Below are positions 8,160 to 17,222 of a stretch of 64,000 bases of DNA, in pieces. Each line of letters opens with the position of its first letter. Within the stretch, counting starts at the first letter, position 1. The notes under the pieces are model-generated. The model did not search any database, was not told where the DNA came from, and worked only from the letters and a program-made list of their open reading frames with translations. Origin of the DNA: Flavobacteriales bacterium UBA7612 (GTDB taxonomy: Bacteria > Bacteroidota > Bacteroidia > Flavobacteriales > Weeksellaceae). The position numbers and the translations under genes are program-made. The stretch covers positions 161,435-225,434 of the forward strand of contig DLJQ01000001.1 of assembly GCA_002484335.1 (NCBI GenBank), written 5' to 3'.

Positions 8160-10682
8160 CTAAAATTGTTGTCCAATGATAAAGTGAGTTTGCCATCCTG
8201 ATTTTTGAGTCTCTCCAATACCTTTATCAAATCCATAACCAAAATCAAATCCTAACAATCCAAATGCTGGCATATATATACGTACACCTGCACCAGCAGA
8301 ACGTTTCAACTCAAAAGGCTTAAATTCACTTGTATTATTCCATATATTTCCTCCTTCAGCAAAAGTAAGTGCATAAATTTTAGCTGTCTGACTCATTGTT
8401 ATTGGATAACGTAATTCTAAAGAATATTTATTATATATAGTTCCTCCTCCTTCTGGTGTTAAATCGCCTGTTTGTCCTCCAGAATTTGTAGCATCTTGAT
8501 AACCTCTTAATGCAATAATTTCTCGTCCATCAAAACGGTTTTGATTTAATCCTGTACCTCCAAGATAAAAACGTTCAAAAGGAATAGTACCTATTTTTCT
8601 ATTATATGTTCCTAAAACCCCAAATTCACCTCCTGCTCTTAAAACTAACTTCCCGGCTAATTCTTTGTAAAAATATGCTTTAGCTTTGAATTTATAATAT
8701 TCTAACCATTTAAATTTTTCTACATCTGATAAACCTGTATAATCCTTTTTATTCACTGCTGAATATGGAAATGTTGTTGTAAATGACAAGTTAATTTCAG
8801 ATCCTGATTGTGGAAATATTGGATCTGGACCTGCAGAATTTCTTGTTAATCCTAATGTATAGTTTAAGTTATTTGATTGACCATTTTCATATTGTAAATT
8901 ACCAACAGACATACTATAATTATCGAAATTATACAATTGATATGAAATTGTATTAGATAATCTAAAATAATCATCTGGCCATGTTAATAATTTTGTTAAT
9001 CCAACAGAAGCACCTAAAATATTCAATTTAGCTTTTTCTCCATAGCTATCATTATAGCTATACTGTGAATTATATATAGAAGTAGATAAAGCAGTTGGCT
9101 TACGACCTCCAATCCATGGTTCAACAAAAGATAAGCTATAGTTTTTATATCCATTACCTGCCTGAGCTCTTAAAGATAATTGTTGTCCATCTCCCATAGG
9201 CACTGGTTTCCAAGCTTTTCTATTAAAAATATTTTTTATAGAAAAGTTACCAAATGTAAGTCCTAAAGTACCTATGAATGTTCCTGCTCCATATCCACCT
9301 TGTAATTCTACTTGTGATGATGATTTTGGAGCTACTTTCCATTCGATATCAACCGTATTATTCTCTTGATTTGGCTGAACATCAGGTACAATTTGTGTAG
9401 GCTCTAGGTATCCTAATGAGGCTAATTCCATCATTGTACGTTTGATGTCTGATTTAGAGAATAAATCACCTGGTTTTGTTCTTAACTCACGGTATAAAAT
9501 ATGATCATGAGCCTCAGTATTACCATTAATAGTAACTTTATTTAATGAAGCTTGAGTTCCTTCAAAAATCTTTATTTCTAAATCAATTGTATCATTCTTT
9601 ACGCTCTTTTCAACAGGAATTGCTCTAGCGAATAAATACCCTCTATCCATGTATTGAGTAGAAATATCATCATCTTTATCAGATCCAGATATTTTTTTAT
9701 TTATCCCTACTGCATCATAAGCATCACCTGTTTTATATGCGAAGAAACGTTGTAATTGATCAGAAGTATAAACAGAGTTTCCCGAAAAAGTTACATTACC
9801 TAAATAATAAGGTCTTCCTTCGTCTACTTTAATTTTTACTAATAATCTTTTATCGTTTATTTTTTTGATTTCATAAGAATCAACTTTAGCATCTCTAAAA
9901 CCAACTGATTTATATTCTTCAACTAAATTTTTTAAATCATCCTGAAATTTTTCAGGAATCATTTTAGATGATTTGAATATATTAATTGAAGTACGCTTAG
10001 TATTTTTCAATCCTTTTTTACGTAAACGAGAAGAAGGCATATTTTTATTCCCTTCAAAAACTATATTTTGAATTTTTACACGCTCTCCCTTATCTACATT
10101 TAATATAATATTTTCTTCATCATCTTTACCAGCGACTTTTTCTCTTACAACATTAATTGTTGTATTAGGAAATCCTTTACCAGTATAATAATCTTTTATT
10201 TTATTATTTGTAGTGTTTATTAAACTCTGTGTAATCTTAACTCCTGGATTTAATTTATTTTGTTTAATTATATCTTCTCGTTGAGATTTTTTTACACCAT
10301 TCATTTTTATTTCACCCAAACTAGGGACTGAAACTAAAGAAAGTTCTAAAGTTACTTCGTTACCTTCTATTTTATATACATATAAATCTATATCTGAAAA
10401 AATATTAGATCTCCATAACTTTTTTACAGCATTATTTACCTTTGTTCCTGGTAATTCTATATCTTCTCCAATTGCAAAACCTGCATAACGAATAATTTGA
10501 TTTTTAGAATATTTTGTATCTCCTGTTACAACAATGTCTTTTAATTTATATGTTTTTGCATTACCGTAATCTAAGGTAAATTTATTCTGTTGAGTTGAAT
10601 CAATGGGTGCTATAGAATCGTTTACTTGGGCATTTGCCATATAAGTACCAAGCATGCACATTGTCCAAAAAATTTTCTTCAT
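8160..10682 (-). CDS. bamA: Outer membrane protein assembly factor BamA
   Basis: This 840-residue protein inserts beta-barrel proteins into the outer membrane. After the signal peptide (MANAQ) come several POTRA repeats (about residues 45-440), recognisable by phrases such as VTGDTKYSKNQI, VTFSGNSVYT and KVTINGNTEA. The C-terminal half is the 16-strand Omp85 barrel, with the FDGREIIALRGY loop around residue 720 and a terminal Phe. It lies between uppS and the two Skp chaperones in the conserved envelope operon. Confidence 0.96.
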   Translation of the reverse strand: MKKIFWTMCMLGTYMANAQVNDSIAPIDSTQQNKFTLDYGNAKTYKLKDIVVTGDTKYSKNQIIRYAGFAIGEDIELPGTKVNNAVKKLWRSNIFSDIDLYVYKIEGNEVTLELSLVSVPSLGEIKMNGVKKSQREDIIKQNKLNPGVKITQSLINTTNNKIKDYYTGKGFPNTTINVVREKVAGKDDEENIILNVDKGERVKIQNIVFEGNKNMPSSRLRKKGLKNTKRTSINIFKSSKMIPEKFQDDLKNLVEEYKSVGFRDAKVDSYEIKKINDKRLLVKIKVDEGRPYYLGNVTFSGNSVYTSDQLQRFFAYKTGDAYDAVGINKKISGSDKDDDISTQYMDRGYLFARAIPVEKSVKNDTIDLEIKIFEGTQASLNKVTINGNTEAHDHILYRELRTKPGDLFSKSDIKRTMMELASLGYLEPTQIVPDVQPNQENNTVDIEWKVAPKSSSQVELQGGYGAGTFIGTLGLTFGNFSIKNIFNRKAWKPVPMGDGQQLSLRAQAGNGYKNYSLSFVEPWIGGRKPTALSTSIYNSQYSYNDSYGEKAKLNILGASVGLTKLLTWPDDYFRLSNTISYQLYNFDNYSMSVGNLQYENGQSNNLNYTLGLTRNSAGPDPIFPQSGSEINLSFTTTFPYSAVNKKDYTGLSDVEKFKWLEYYKFKAKAYFYKELAGKLVLRAGGEFGVLGTYNRKIGTIPFERFYLGGTGLNQNRFDGREIIALRGYQDATNSGGQTGDLTPEGGGTIYNKYSLELRYPITMSQTAKIYALTFAEGGNIWNNTSEFKPFELKRSAGAGVRIYMPAFGLLGFDFGYGFDKGIGETQKSGWQTHFIIGQQF

Positions 10683-10702
10683 AATCCTCTATTTCAGTTC
10701 GA

Positions 10703-11452
10703 TTAGCTCGTTAATTGTTCACTTATTTTACCAAATCTACGTTCACGATTTTGATAATTTAAAATCGATTTGTAGAACTCTTCTTCATTAAAATCAGGCC
10801 ATAATACATCTGTAAAATATAATTCAGCATACGCAATTTGCCACAGCAAAAAATTACTAATACGTGTTTCACCACTTGTTCTAATCATAAGATCTACCAT
10901 TGGTAAATCATGTGTATATAAATTTTTATGAACTAATTCTTCATTAAAATCATCATCGGATATTTCACCGTTTTTATATTGCTTAGCAATAGTTTTTATA
11001 GCATATAATAACTCTTCTTTAGAGCCATAACTAAGTGCTAAAGTTAAAACACAACCTTCATTATGTTTTGTTAATTCCATTGCTTTTGTTAAATCTTTTT
11101 GGGCTTTACTTGGTAATTTAGAAAAATCTCCTATAACATTTAAACGAATTTCATTTTCATGTAAATCATTTATCTCATCTTTTATAGCTGAACTTAACAA
11201 AGTCATTAATACATTTACTTCTAATCTTGGTCTGTTCCAATTTTCTGATGAAAACGCATAAAGAGTAAGATATTTTATCCCTAATTTACGGCAAGATTCT
11301 ATTGATGAGCGTACAGATCCTAAAGCACTTTTGTGTCCAAAAGTTCTTTCTTTTCCATTTTTCTTAGCCCATCTACCATTACCATCCATAATGATGGCAA
11401 CATGATTTGGTAATTTTTCTTTGTTTATTTGTTCTAGCAAACTATTATTCAT
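10703..11452 (-). CDS. uppS: Isoprenyl transferase (undecaprenyl diphosphate synthase)
   Basis: This 249-residue cis-prenyltransferase elongates farnesyl diphosphate to the C55 lipid carrier for cell-wall and glycan synthesis. The catalytic Asp is in AIIMDGNGRWAKK (about residue 23), followed by GHKSALGSVR, LYAFSSENWNRP, and the C-terminal RTSGETRISNFLLW and AELYFTDVLWPDF blocks. All family motifs are intact. It is 20 bases upstream of bamA in the same operon; the isopentenyl units should come from the mevalonate pathway seen elsewhere in the window. Confidence 0.96.
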   Translation of the reverse strand: MNNSLLEQINKEKLPNHVAIIMDGNGRWAKKNGKERTFGHKSALGSVRSSIESCRKLGIKYLTLYAFSSENWNRPRLEVNVLMTLLSSAIKDEINDLHENEIRLNVIGDFSKLPSKAQKDLTKAMELTKHNEGCVLTLALSYGSKEELLYAIKTIAKQYKNGEISDDDFNEELVHKNLYTHDLPMVDLMIRTSGETRISNFLLWQIAYAELYFTDVLWPDFNEEEFYKSILNYQNRERRFGKISEQLTS

Positions 11453-11459
11453 TCTATTT

Positions 11460-12230
11460 TTAATCGCAATAACAAGCAGGACGTCCGAAGCTATACGTTA
11501 ACGTTATTCCAGATAATACATACCAATCCTTGTTGGATGTGTTACCCCAAACTCTTTTATTATATTCGTCCTTAGATAAATTTCCATCATTGATGCCTTT
11601 AATAAAATTATCTGAGAACTTACCTACATTATAATCTATATAATCAACATTCGTGTAACGAAATCCTGTTTCAAAACCTAATATCCAATTATAATTGAAT
11701 TTTATCTTATATCCTATACCAAAAGGAATTGACAAATTTGTTTTGTATTTACCTTTCTCAGTAATAACATTTGTTGCTGCATCGTAGTCATAATTTTTTT
11801 CTTTTGCAGAAAATGCTCCTAAGCCAAAAAATATATATGGTGAATTAGCATTTTGTACATCATCATTTATATTAAAAAAATTATACTCAAAAACAACAGA
11901 ACCTTCTACAATATTATTACGAAAACTTTTTTTTCTATCTTGTTTATATAGCTCATTTGAATGTCCATCATCTGCACCTACCCTAGAGTAAGATAAATTT
12001 GCTCTGAATCCCATTTGAGGATTAATATTAAAACGATATAAACCTCCTATTGAAATAGGTAGAAAAAAATCTGTTTTTCCTGTTCTTACCGGAAATGGAT
12101 TAAAATAATTTCCTTTTCCAACATCTCCTATAACATTAGCTCCTCCAGCAAAAATTCCAATTTCATGTCGTTGTGCAAAGATTAATTGTGACATAAACAT
12201 TGTAAAAACAAACAAAAATATTTTCCTCAT
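11460..12230 (-). CDS. Outer-membrane beta-barrel protein (DUF6089 type)
   Basis: This encodes 256 residues: a signal peptide ending near FAQR, then alternating amphipathic strands typical of an 8-strand barrel (HEIGIFAGGANVIGDVG at the start, LSGITLTYSFGRP at the end). The last residues ACYCD contain two Cys. A porin-like DUF6089 protein between nadK and uppS is a conserved arrangement in flavobacteria (recalled, not checked). Function unknown; its neighbours suggest an envelope role. Confidence 0.8.
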   Translation of the reverse strand: MRKIFLFVFTMFMSQLIFAQRHEIGIFAGGANVIGDVGKGNYFNPFPVRTGKTDFFLPISIGGLYRFNINPQMGFRANLSYSRVGADDGHSNELYKQDRKKSFRNNIVEGSVVFEYNFFNINDDVQNANSPYIFFGLGAFSAKEKNYDYDAATNVITEKGKYKTNLSIPFGIGYKIKFNYNWILGFETGFRYTNVDYIDYNVGKFSDNFIKGINDGNLSKDEYNKRVWGNTSNKDWYVLSGITLTYSFGRPACYCD

Positions 12231-12348
12231 GTGTTCTGTTATTTTTTTTGATTTTTGCTATTTTTATTCATAAAATTCGAACAAATATAAACAAAAGTCT
12301 ATTCAACATAACTGATTTAACAAAAATTAAGAAGTTTTATTGTAAAAA

Positions 12349-13233
12349 TTAATTTCTTTTATCCGAACCCCAAAGCATTTTTTCTCTTAAAGTCGTAAAA
12401 TAAGTAGCATCAACAGCTTCAACAATTAAAATTTTAAAATCTGCTTTTTCAATTGTTAATTCAACATCTGTAGATAAAGGAAAATTACGAGAATCTAGTG
12501 ATAAGAAATATTCTTCTGCTCTACTTCGTATTTTTAAATTAATTTTTTCATTTTCTGATACAATTAGAGGACGCACATTCAGATTATGTGGAGCAACTGG
12601 TGTTATTATAAAATTCTGATTGGACGGATGTACTATGGGTCCTCCACAGCTTAATGAATAACCAGTAGATCCTGTTGGAGTAGAAATAATTAGACCATCT
12701 GACCAAAATGAATTTAAAAATTCTTTATTCAAGTAAGCGTCAACTGTTATCATACTCGTTGTTTCTCTACGAACAACAGTCACTTCGTTTATTGCAAAAT
12801 TATTTTCTATTTCAACTCCATCACTTCTTTTAACTGTTAATAGTGTTCTAGGAATAATATTATATTCATCATTAAAGAAACTATCCATTTGCTCCATTAA
12901 AACATTTTTATTGATAGTTGCCAAAAATCCCAATCGCCCAGTATTTACTCCGATAATAGGTATATTTGAATCTTTCACAAATGTTGTTGCAGACAATATT
13001 GTTCCATCTCCACCAAAACTAAATAAAAACTTTATTGACTTATCTAAGTCTTCATAAGAAGAGAAAGTTTCTACTGAAGATAAATTTAACTCCGTAGAAT
13101 CTTTTAAAATTTCTAAAAATTTTTCTTCAACACAATAAGATATATTATTTTCTGCTAAATAATTTAAAAGTATGGGAATAATATCCGTTAAAGATGTACT
13201 TGTTTTTTGACCGAAAAGTGCAATTTTTGTCAT
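12349..13233 (-). CDS. nadK: NAD kinase
   Basis: This 294-residue enzyme phosphorylates NAD to NADP. The diagnostic motifs are present: FGGDGTIL (the GGDGT motif, about residue 71), NTGRLGFLA, NEVTVVRRE, and TPTGSTGYSLSCGGPI (about residues 180-195). Its start codon shares one base with the stop codon of the upstream CBS-domain gene (TAATG), which indicates translational coupling. Confidence 0.96.
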   Translation of the reverse strand: MTKIALFGQKTSTSLTDIIPILLNYLAENNISYCVEEKFLEILKDSTELNLSSVETFSSYEDLDKSIKFLFSFGGDGTILSATTFVKDSNIPIIGVNTGRLGFLATINKNVLMEQMDSFFNDEYNIIPRTLLTVKRSDGVEIENNFAINEVTVVRRETTSMITVDAYLNKEFLNSFWSDGLIISTPTGSTGYSLSCGGPIVHPSNQNFIITPVAPHNLNVRPLIVSENEKINLKIRSRAEEYFLSLDSRNFPLSTDVELTIEKADFKILIVEAVDATYFTTLREKMLWGSDKRN

Positions 13234-13892
13234 TAGGTATTCATATATTTTAGCAATTGTTCATAACGACTATGAAGCAACTCTTGCTTTTCATCATTAT
13301 AAAACTTCTGAATTACTTGGTATCCGTATCGTTCAAATGTTTCACCAATTGTTAATAGATTTGACGAACTAAATTTCAATAGAACATAAACACTATCCTC
13401 TTTATTTCCTACAATCATCATTCCTAATATTTTACCATTGTTACTCTCTATTATATTTGAAATAGATGTCATAGATAAATCTTTTTCTGTTATAGAAACT
13501 AGCATTGATATACCTTGAGATGAAACAAAAGGAAAATTAGCAAATATCTTTATAATGTCACTCTCAGTGATTATTCCTAGATATTTTGATTGTTCATTTA
13601 TTATAGGAAGAATATTTGTTTGATTTGTATACATCATTTGAATAGCCTCAAGAAGTGTACTAGACTCTGAAAGAAAAAAGTTTTCTACATAAGATGAATA
13701 ATCTACTTCAGCTTTATCTTCCAAAGATAATTCTATTAAATCTTCTTCTGATATATTCCCAACGAAATGTAAACCATTAAATAAAGGGATATGATTCAAT
13801 TTATTCTCTTCTATTACTTCTAAAAGTTGATTAGGTGAATAATTGATTTTTCCTGGCTTAATATCATTTGATAAATATTCAGTTATATACAT
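13233..13892 (-). CDS. CBS-domain protein
   Basis: This encodes 219 residues with two CBS motifs in the first 130 (YSPNQLLEVIEENKLNHIPL and ESSTLLEAIQMMYTN...ILPIINE), which normally bind adenosyl ligands. An ACT-like C-terminal domain is likely (SMLVSITEKDLSMTSISNII). No catalytic domain is fused. It heads the envelope operon and is coupled to nadK. A TAAATTTG -7-like box sits only 4 bases before its ATG (minus strand, 13897-13904), so the transcript may be nearly leaderless. Confidence 0.85.
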   Translation of the reverse strand: MYITEYLSNDIKPGKINYSPNQLLEVIEENKLNHIPLFNGLHFVGNISEEDLIELSLEDKAEVDYSSYVENFFLSESSTLLEAIQMMYTNQTNILPIINEQSKYLGIITESDIIKIFANFPFVSSQGISMLVSITEKDLSMTSISNIIESNNGKILGMMIVGNKEDSVYVLLKFSSSNLLTIGETFERYGYQVIQKFYNDEKQELLHSRYEQLLKYMNT

Positions 13893-14113
13893 ACCGCAAA
13901 TTTATAATTTTAAAATTGTATTTATTACTATTAAGAATTCTTTTAAAGAAATTTTAATATTTAACAACAATACAACTCTATTCATTTATAATGATTTACA
14001 ATAAATGTATTTCAAAATATCATATTGTCAAAATAATGTAAGCTTAAAATTAAATATTTATTATTTTCTTATTCATTCTATAGATTTATATTGAATATAC
14101 AACTATTCTTTCG
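13893..14113. other. Divergent intergenic region
   Basis: About 220 very AT-rich bases between two divergent operons. They hold the promoter of each operon at the two edges. I see no ORF, RNA or repeat in the middle. Confidence 0.5.
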
Positions 14114-14121
14114 TATTTTTG
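14091..14121 (+). promoter_or_regulatory. Bacteroidota-type promoter of the mevalonate kinase operon
   Basis: TTG at 14091-14093, a 20-base spacer, and TATTTTTG (TAnnTTTG consensus) at 14114-14121. The start codon is 23 bases downstream. This matches the -33/-7 promoter known in the phylum. Confidence 0.65.
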
Positions 14122-14144
14122 CATAACCAATTAGAGGATAAATA

Positions 14145-15062
14145 ATGAAAAACCCATTGTTTTACGCCAAAATAATTTTATTTGGTGAATATGGAATTAT
14201 TGAAAATTCAAAAGGACTTATTGTTCCTTATAATTTTTATCAAGGAGCTTTAAAATTTGAAGCATCTGATATTTCTGAGCAATCTAATGCTCACCTTAAT
14301 AATTATGCTAAATTTTTAGAAGAAAAATTTGCTGAATCATTCGATACAAAAGCTTTCTCTGAAGATGTTGCTAAAGGAATGTATTTTGATTCTAATATTC
14401 CTCAAGGTTATGGTGTTGGTAGTTCTGGCGCTTTAGTTGCAGCGATATATGATAAATATGCATACAACAAAATAGATATTACAAAAGATTTAGATAAAGA
14501 TAAAATTAATAGTTTAAAAAAACTTTTTGGGCAATTAGAATCTTTTTTTCATGGAACTAGTTCTGGAATTGATCCTTTAATTTGTTATATGAACATCCCT
14601 ATCCTTATTCAGTCTAAAGATGATATCTCTACAATTGGTTTACCTACAGCTAATGATTCTGGAAAAGGAGCTGTTTTTTTAATTAATTCTGGAACTCCAG
14701 GAGAAACTGCTCCTATGGTTCATATTTTCTTTGAAAAAATGAAAAAAGAAGGTTTTAGAAAAACACTTAAAGAAGAATTTATAAAGTATAATAATGCTTG
14801 TATAGAAAGTTTTGTAAAAGGAGATTATAATCCTTTGTTTTTTAACTTACAAAAATTATCCTCTTGGGCATTTGAACATTTTCAACCAATGATTCCTCAA
14901 AAATTAATCAATGCATGGAAAACAGGAATAGATACAGATACTTATTATCTTAAATTGTGTGGTTCTGGTGGAGGTGGATATGTTCTTGGTTTCACTCAAG
15001 ATTACGAAAAAGCAAAAAATCATTTAAAAGATTTTCAAACCGAAATAATTTATAAATTTTAA
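14145..15062 (+). CDS. Mevalonate kinase (GHMP kinase family)
   Basis: This 305-residue protein is a GHMP kinase. It has the N-terminal AKIILFGEYGIIE motif, the ATP-loop PQGYGVGSSGALVAA (about residues 85-100), and the C-terminal KLCGSGGGGYVLGF motif. It would phosphorylate mevalonate in isoprenoid synthesis, and HMG-CoA synthase of the same pathway is encoded at 31598. The assignment to mevalonate kinase rather than another GHMP step rests on the FGEYG motif and its UbiA neighbour. It heads a three-gene plus-strand unit. Confidence 0.82.
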   Translation: MKNPLFYAKIILFGEYGIIENSKGLIVPYNFYQGALKFEASDISEQSNAHLNNYAKFLEEKFAESFDTKAFSEDVAKGMYFDSNIPQGYGVGSSGALVAAIYDKYAYNKIDITKDLDKDKINSLKKLFGQLESFFHGTSSGIDPLICYMNIPILIQSKDDISTIGLPTANDSGKGAVFLINSGTPGETAPMVHIFFEKMKKEGFRKTLKEEFIKYNNACIESFVKGDYNPLFFNLQKLSSWAFEHFQPMIPQKLINAWKTGIDTDTYYLKLCGSGGGGYVLGFTQDYEKAKNHLKDFQTEIIYKF

Positions 15063-15082
15063 ATCATAAAAAAATTAATTCT

Positions 15083-16006
15083 ATGAACTTTAAGAAAATA
15101 ATTCTAAAAATTTTTGCTTTATTTTCTGTTATTCGTGGATATAATTTAATTATTCTCATACTTGCTCAGTACCTTGCTGTTCTATTTATTTTTGCACCAA
15201 ATACAGGACATCGGGAATTACTAAAAAACCTAAAATTAGATGGAATTATATTTTGTTCTATCCTTTGTGTCGCTGCTGGCTACATCATCAATAATTTTTA
15301 TGATTTAGAAAAAGACGAAATAAAAAGACCTCTACAAGTTTATTTACAAAAACAAGTTTCTCAAGGATTTAAACTTACTGTATACATCTGTTTAAACTCT
15401 ATTGCTTTAATCATAGGAAGTCTAATATCTTTCAAGGTTTTTATATTCTTTTTTATCTATCAATTTCTTGTTTGGTTTTATAGTCATAAAATAAACAAAT
15501 TTGCTATTATCAAAAATTTTTATTTAGTAATTATTCGTGTTCTACCTTTTTTTGCTCTATTAGTTTATTTTGATGATTTTTCTTTTAACTTAGCTTTACA
15601 CGCAACTTTCTTGACGATATTATTATTGGTAACTGACATTGTTAAAGATTTAGGATCTCAGAAAGCCGATGTAATTTATAATTACAATTCTATACCAATA
15701 AAATACGGAGTAAATTTCACTAAAATTCTTATTTCTGGTTTTATTATTATAGAATTAATTATTGGCTTATTAATTATATTAAAAAATGATGTTGGTTCAA
15801 TGAAATATTTTTTCATGCTTGCAGATAGCATCTTTTTAATTGTTTTATTAAGCATTTGGAAATATAAAACAGCTCAAGATTATAAGCTTTTACATTATCT
15901 TTTTAAAGGAATGATTGTTCTTGGTGTATTTAGTATCGTATTAATCGAAATAAATCCCTTAACTTTGCAAACTATTGCGCATAATTTTAATGCGCGCATA
16001 AAATAA
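15083..16006 (+). CDS. UbiA-family prenyltransferase (geranylgeranylglycerol-phosphate geranylgeranyltransferase-like)
   Basis: This 307-residue integral membrane protein has about eight hydrophobic helices. The prenyl-diphosphate/Mg2+ site is visible as NNFYDLEKDEIKRP (about residues 72-85), and a second Asp-rich site is TDIVKDLGSQKAD (about 183-196). The family attaches prenyl chains to aromatic or glycerol-phosphate acceptors. In Bacteroidota the copy beside mevalonate kinase is usually annotated as a geranylgeranylglycerol-phosphate geranylgeranyltransferase (recalled); the real acceptor is uncertain. It starts 20 bases after the kinase gene. Confidence 0.8.
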   Translation: MNFKKIILKIFALFSVIRGYNLIILILAQYLAVLFIFAPNTGHRELLKNLKLDGIIFCSILCVAAGYIINNFYDLEKDEIKRPLQVYLQKQVSQGFKLTVYICLNSIALIIGSLISFKVFIFFFIYQFLVWFYSHKINKFAIIKNFYLVIIRVLPFFALLVYFDDFSFNLALHATFLTILLLVTDIVKDLGSQKADVIYNYNSIPIKYGVNFTKILISGFIIIELIIGLLIILKNDVGSMKYFFMLADSIFLIVLLSIWKYKTAQDYKLLHYLFKGMIVLGVFSIVLIEINPLTLQTIAHNFNARIK

Positions 16007-16016
16007 TCAAATTCAG

Positions 16017-16961
16017 ATGAATAACAGACGAAATCAATCCAACGACAGAAATTCCCAAGGCGGGAACAATCGTGGTAAAGGAGGAAATAGAGGAAATTCT
16101 TCTTCTAAATCTTTCTCAGGGAAAGGAAAACCAACTTTTGGAGGAAAACCAACAGAAGAAGGAAAGAAAAGTTTTGGACCAAAAAAACCGTTTAACAAAC
16201 CAGGTGAAAAACCATTTGTTAAAAGACTGAAAAAAGCACCAGTTGATGACGGGACTATTCGTTTAAATAAATATGTAGCGAATGCAGGGATTGCATCCAG
16301 AAGAGAGGCCGATGAGTTGATCAAAACTGGAATTGTTACAGTGAATGGTCAAGTAATCACTGAAATGGGTCATAAAGTACAACCCGATGATGAGGTACGT
16401 TTCGATGGTCGAAAAATTTCTTCAGAGAAAAATGTTTACTTTGTTCTTAACAAACCAAAAGGGTTTATATCTACTGCTAAAGATGAAAGAGACCGTAAAA
16501 CCGTTATGGATTTAATGGCTAATGCAACTACTGCACGTATTTTTCCTATCGGACGTTTAGACAGACAAACAACAGGGGTTTTATTGTTTACTAATGATGG
16601 ATATTTAACTAAAAAACTGACTCACCCAAGTCATGATGTTAAAAAAATATACCACGTAACATTAGACAAAAAACTAACAGCAAATGACTTAGCTGATATA
16701 AAAAAAGGTGTACGCTTAATTCCAGAAGGAATTGCAATGGTAGATGAAATTTCTTTCATCGAGGGTAGACCAAAAAATGAAGTTGGTATTGAATTACACA
16801 TCGGTTGGAACCGTGTTGTAAGACGTATCTTCGAGGCTAAAGGATACGCTGTAGAAGCATTAGATCGCGTATCTTTTGCTGGATTAACAAAGAAAACCTT
16901 ACAAAGAGGTGAATACAGAAGATTGACAGAACAAGAAGTTAACTTCTTAAAAATGTTATAA
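16017..16961 (+). CDS. rRNA pseudouridine synthase (RluB/RsuA family) with a disordered N-terminal tail
   Basis: This encodes 314 residues. Residues 1-75 are low complexity (Gly, Asn, Lys, Arg, Ser), RGG-like, and probably disordered and RNA-binding. Residues about 80-125 form an S4 domain (IRLNKYVANAGIASRREAD). The catalytic domain follows with the active-site Asp in PIGRLDRQTTGVLLFTNDG. It should isomerise a uridine in 23S rRNA. It starts 10 bases after the UbiA gene and ends before a clear terminator. Confidence 0.92.
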   Translation: MNNRRNQSNDRNSQGGNNRGKGGNRGNSSSKSFSGKGKPTFGGKPTEEGKKSFGPKKPFNKPGEKPFVKRLKKAPVDDGTIRLNKYVANAGIASRREADELIKTGIVTVNGQVITEMGHKVQPDDEVRFDGRKISSEKNVYFVLNKPKGFISTAKDERDRKTVMDLMANATTARIFPIGRLDRQTTGVLLFTNDGYLTKKLTHPSHDVKKIYHVTLDKKLTANDLADIKKGVRLIPEGIAMVDEISFIEGRPKNEVGIELHIGWNRVVRRIFEAKGYAVEALDRVSFAGLTKKTLQRGEYRRLTEQEVNFLKML

Positions 16962-16984
16962 TAACGTATTTATAGAAACAACAT

Positions 16985-17026
16985 AAAAGTGACTTTAGTT
17001 GACAAGCTAAAGTCACTTTTTTATTT
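16985..17026 (+). terminator. Intrinsic terminator after the pseudouridine synthase
   Basis: Arms AAAAGTGACTTTAG (16985-16998) and CTAAAGTCACTTTT (17007-17020) are perfect and followed by a T-rich tail. Confidence 0.9.
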
Positions 17027-17041
17027 TTTAAATTATTACTT

Positions 17042-17143
17042 GGGGCAATTTCTTCGGACCATGCAATACGTTGCAATCTTTTTTGCTAAATTATTTCTAT
17101 TGTTAAATGTAAAAAAAAGAGTTTCCTCTTCTATCATTAATGC
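17042..17143 (-). repeat. Structured intergenic repeat element, degenerate copy 3
   Basis: Read on the minus strand, its 5' block matches copy 1 (853-984) at 19 of 25 positions, by hand. Its 3' block shares AAGATTGCAACG exactly and 19 of the next 27 positions. The outer stem keeps 4 of 5 pairs, and the inner stem is mostly lost, so this is a decayed copy. It lies between the terminator at 16985 and the mutA start, and its 3' end faces the 3' end of the upstream gene. Confidence 0.7.
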
Positions 17144-17222
17144 AGTGTATTTTAAAATCAACAAAAAATATATAGAAAAAGAATTTATATTAATAAAAAT
17201 TAGAAATATTTATCTTAGCAAC

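Noticed and set aside
16034..16324. Open frame on the minus strand of the pseudouridine synthase tail
   Set aside because: It is an antisense shadow of low-complexity Gly/Lys codons, rich in Pro and Phe, with no homology.
16989..17222. N-terminal extension of the mutA frame from a GTG codon
   Set aside because: It begins inside the terminator hairpin, crosses the repeat element and encodes a hydrophobic stretch unlike the family.
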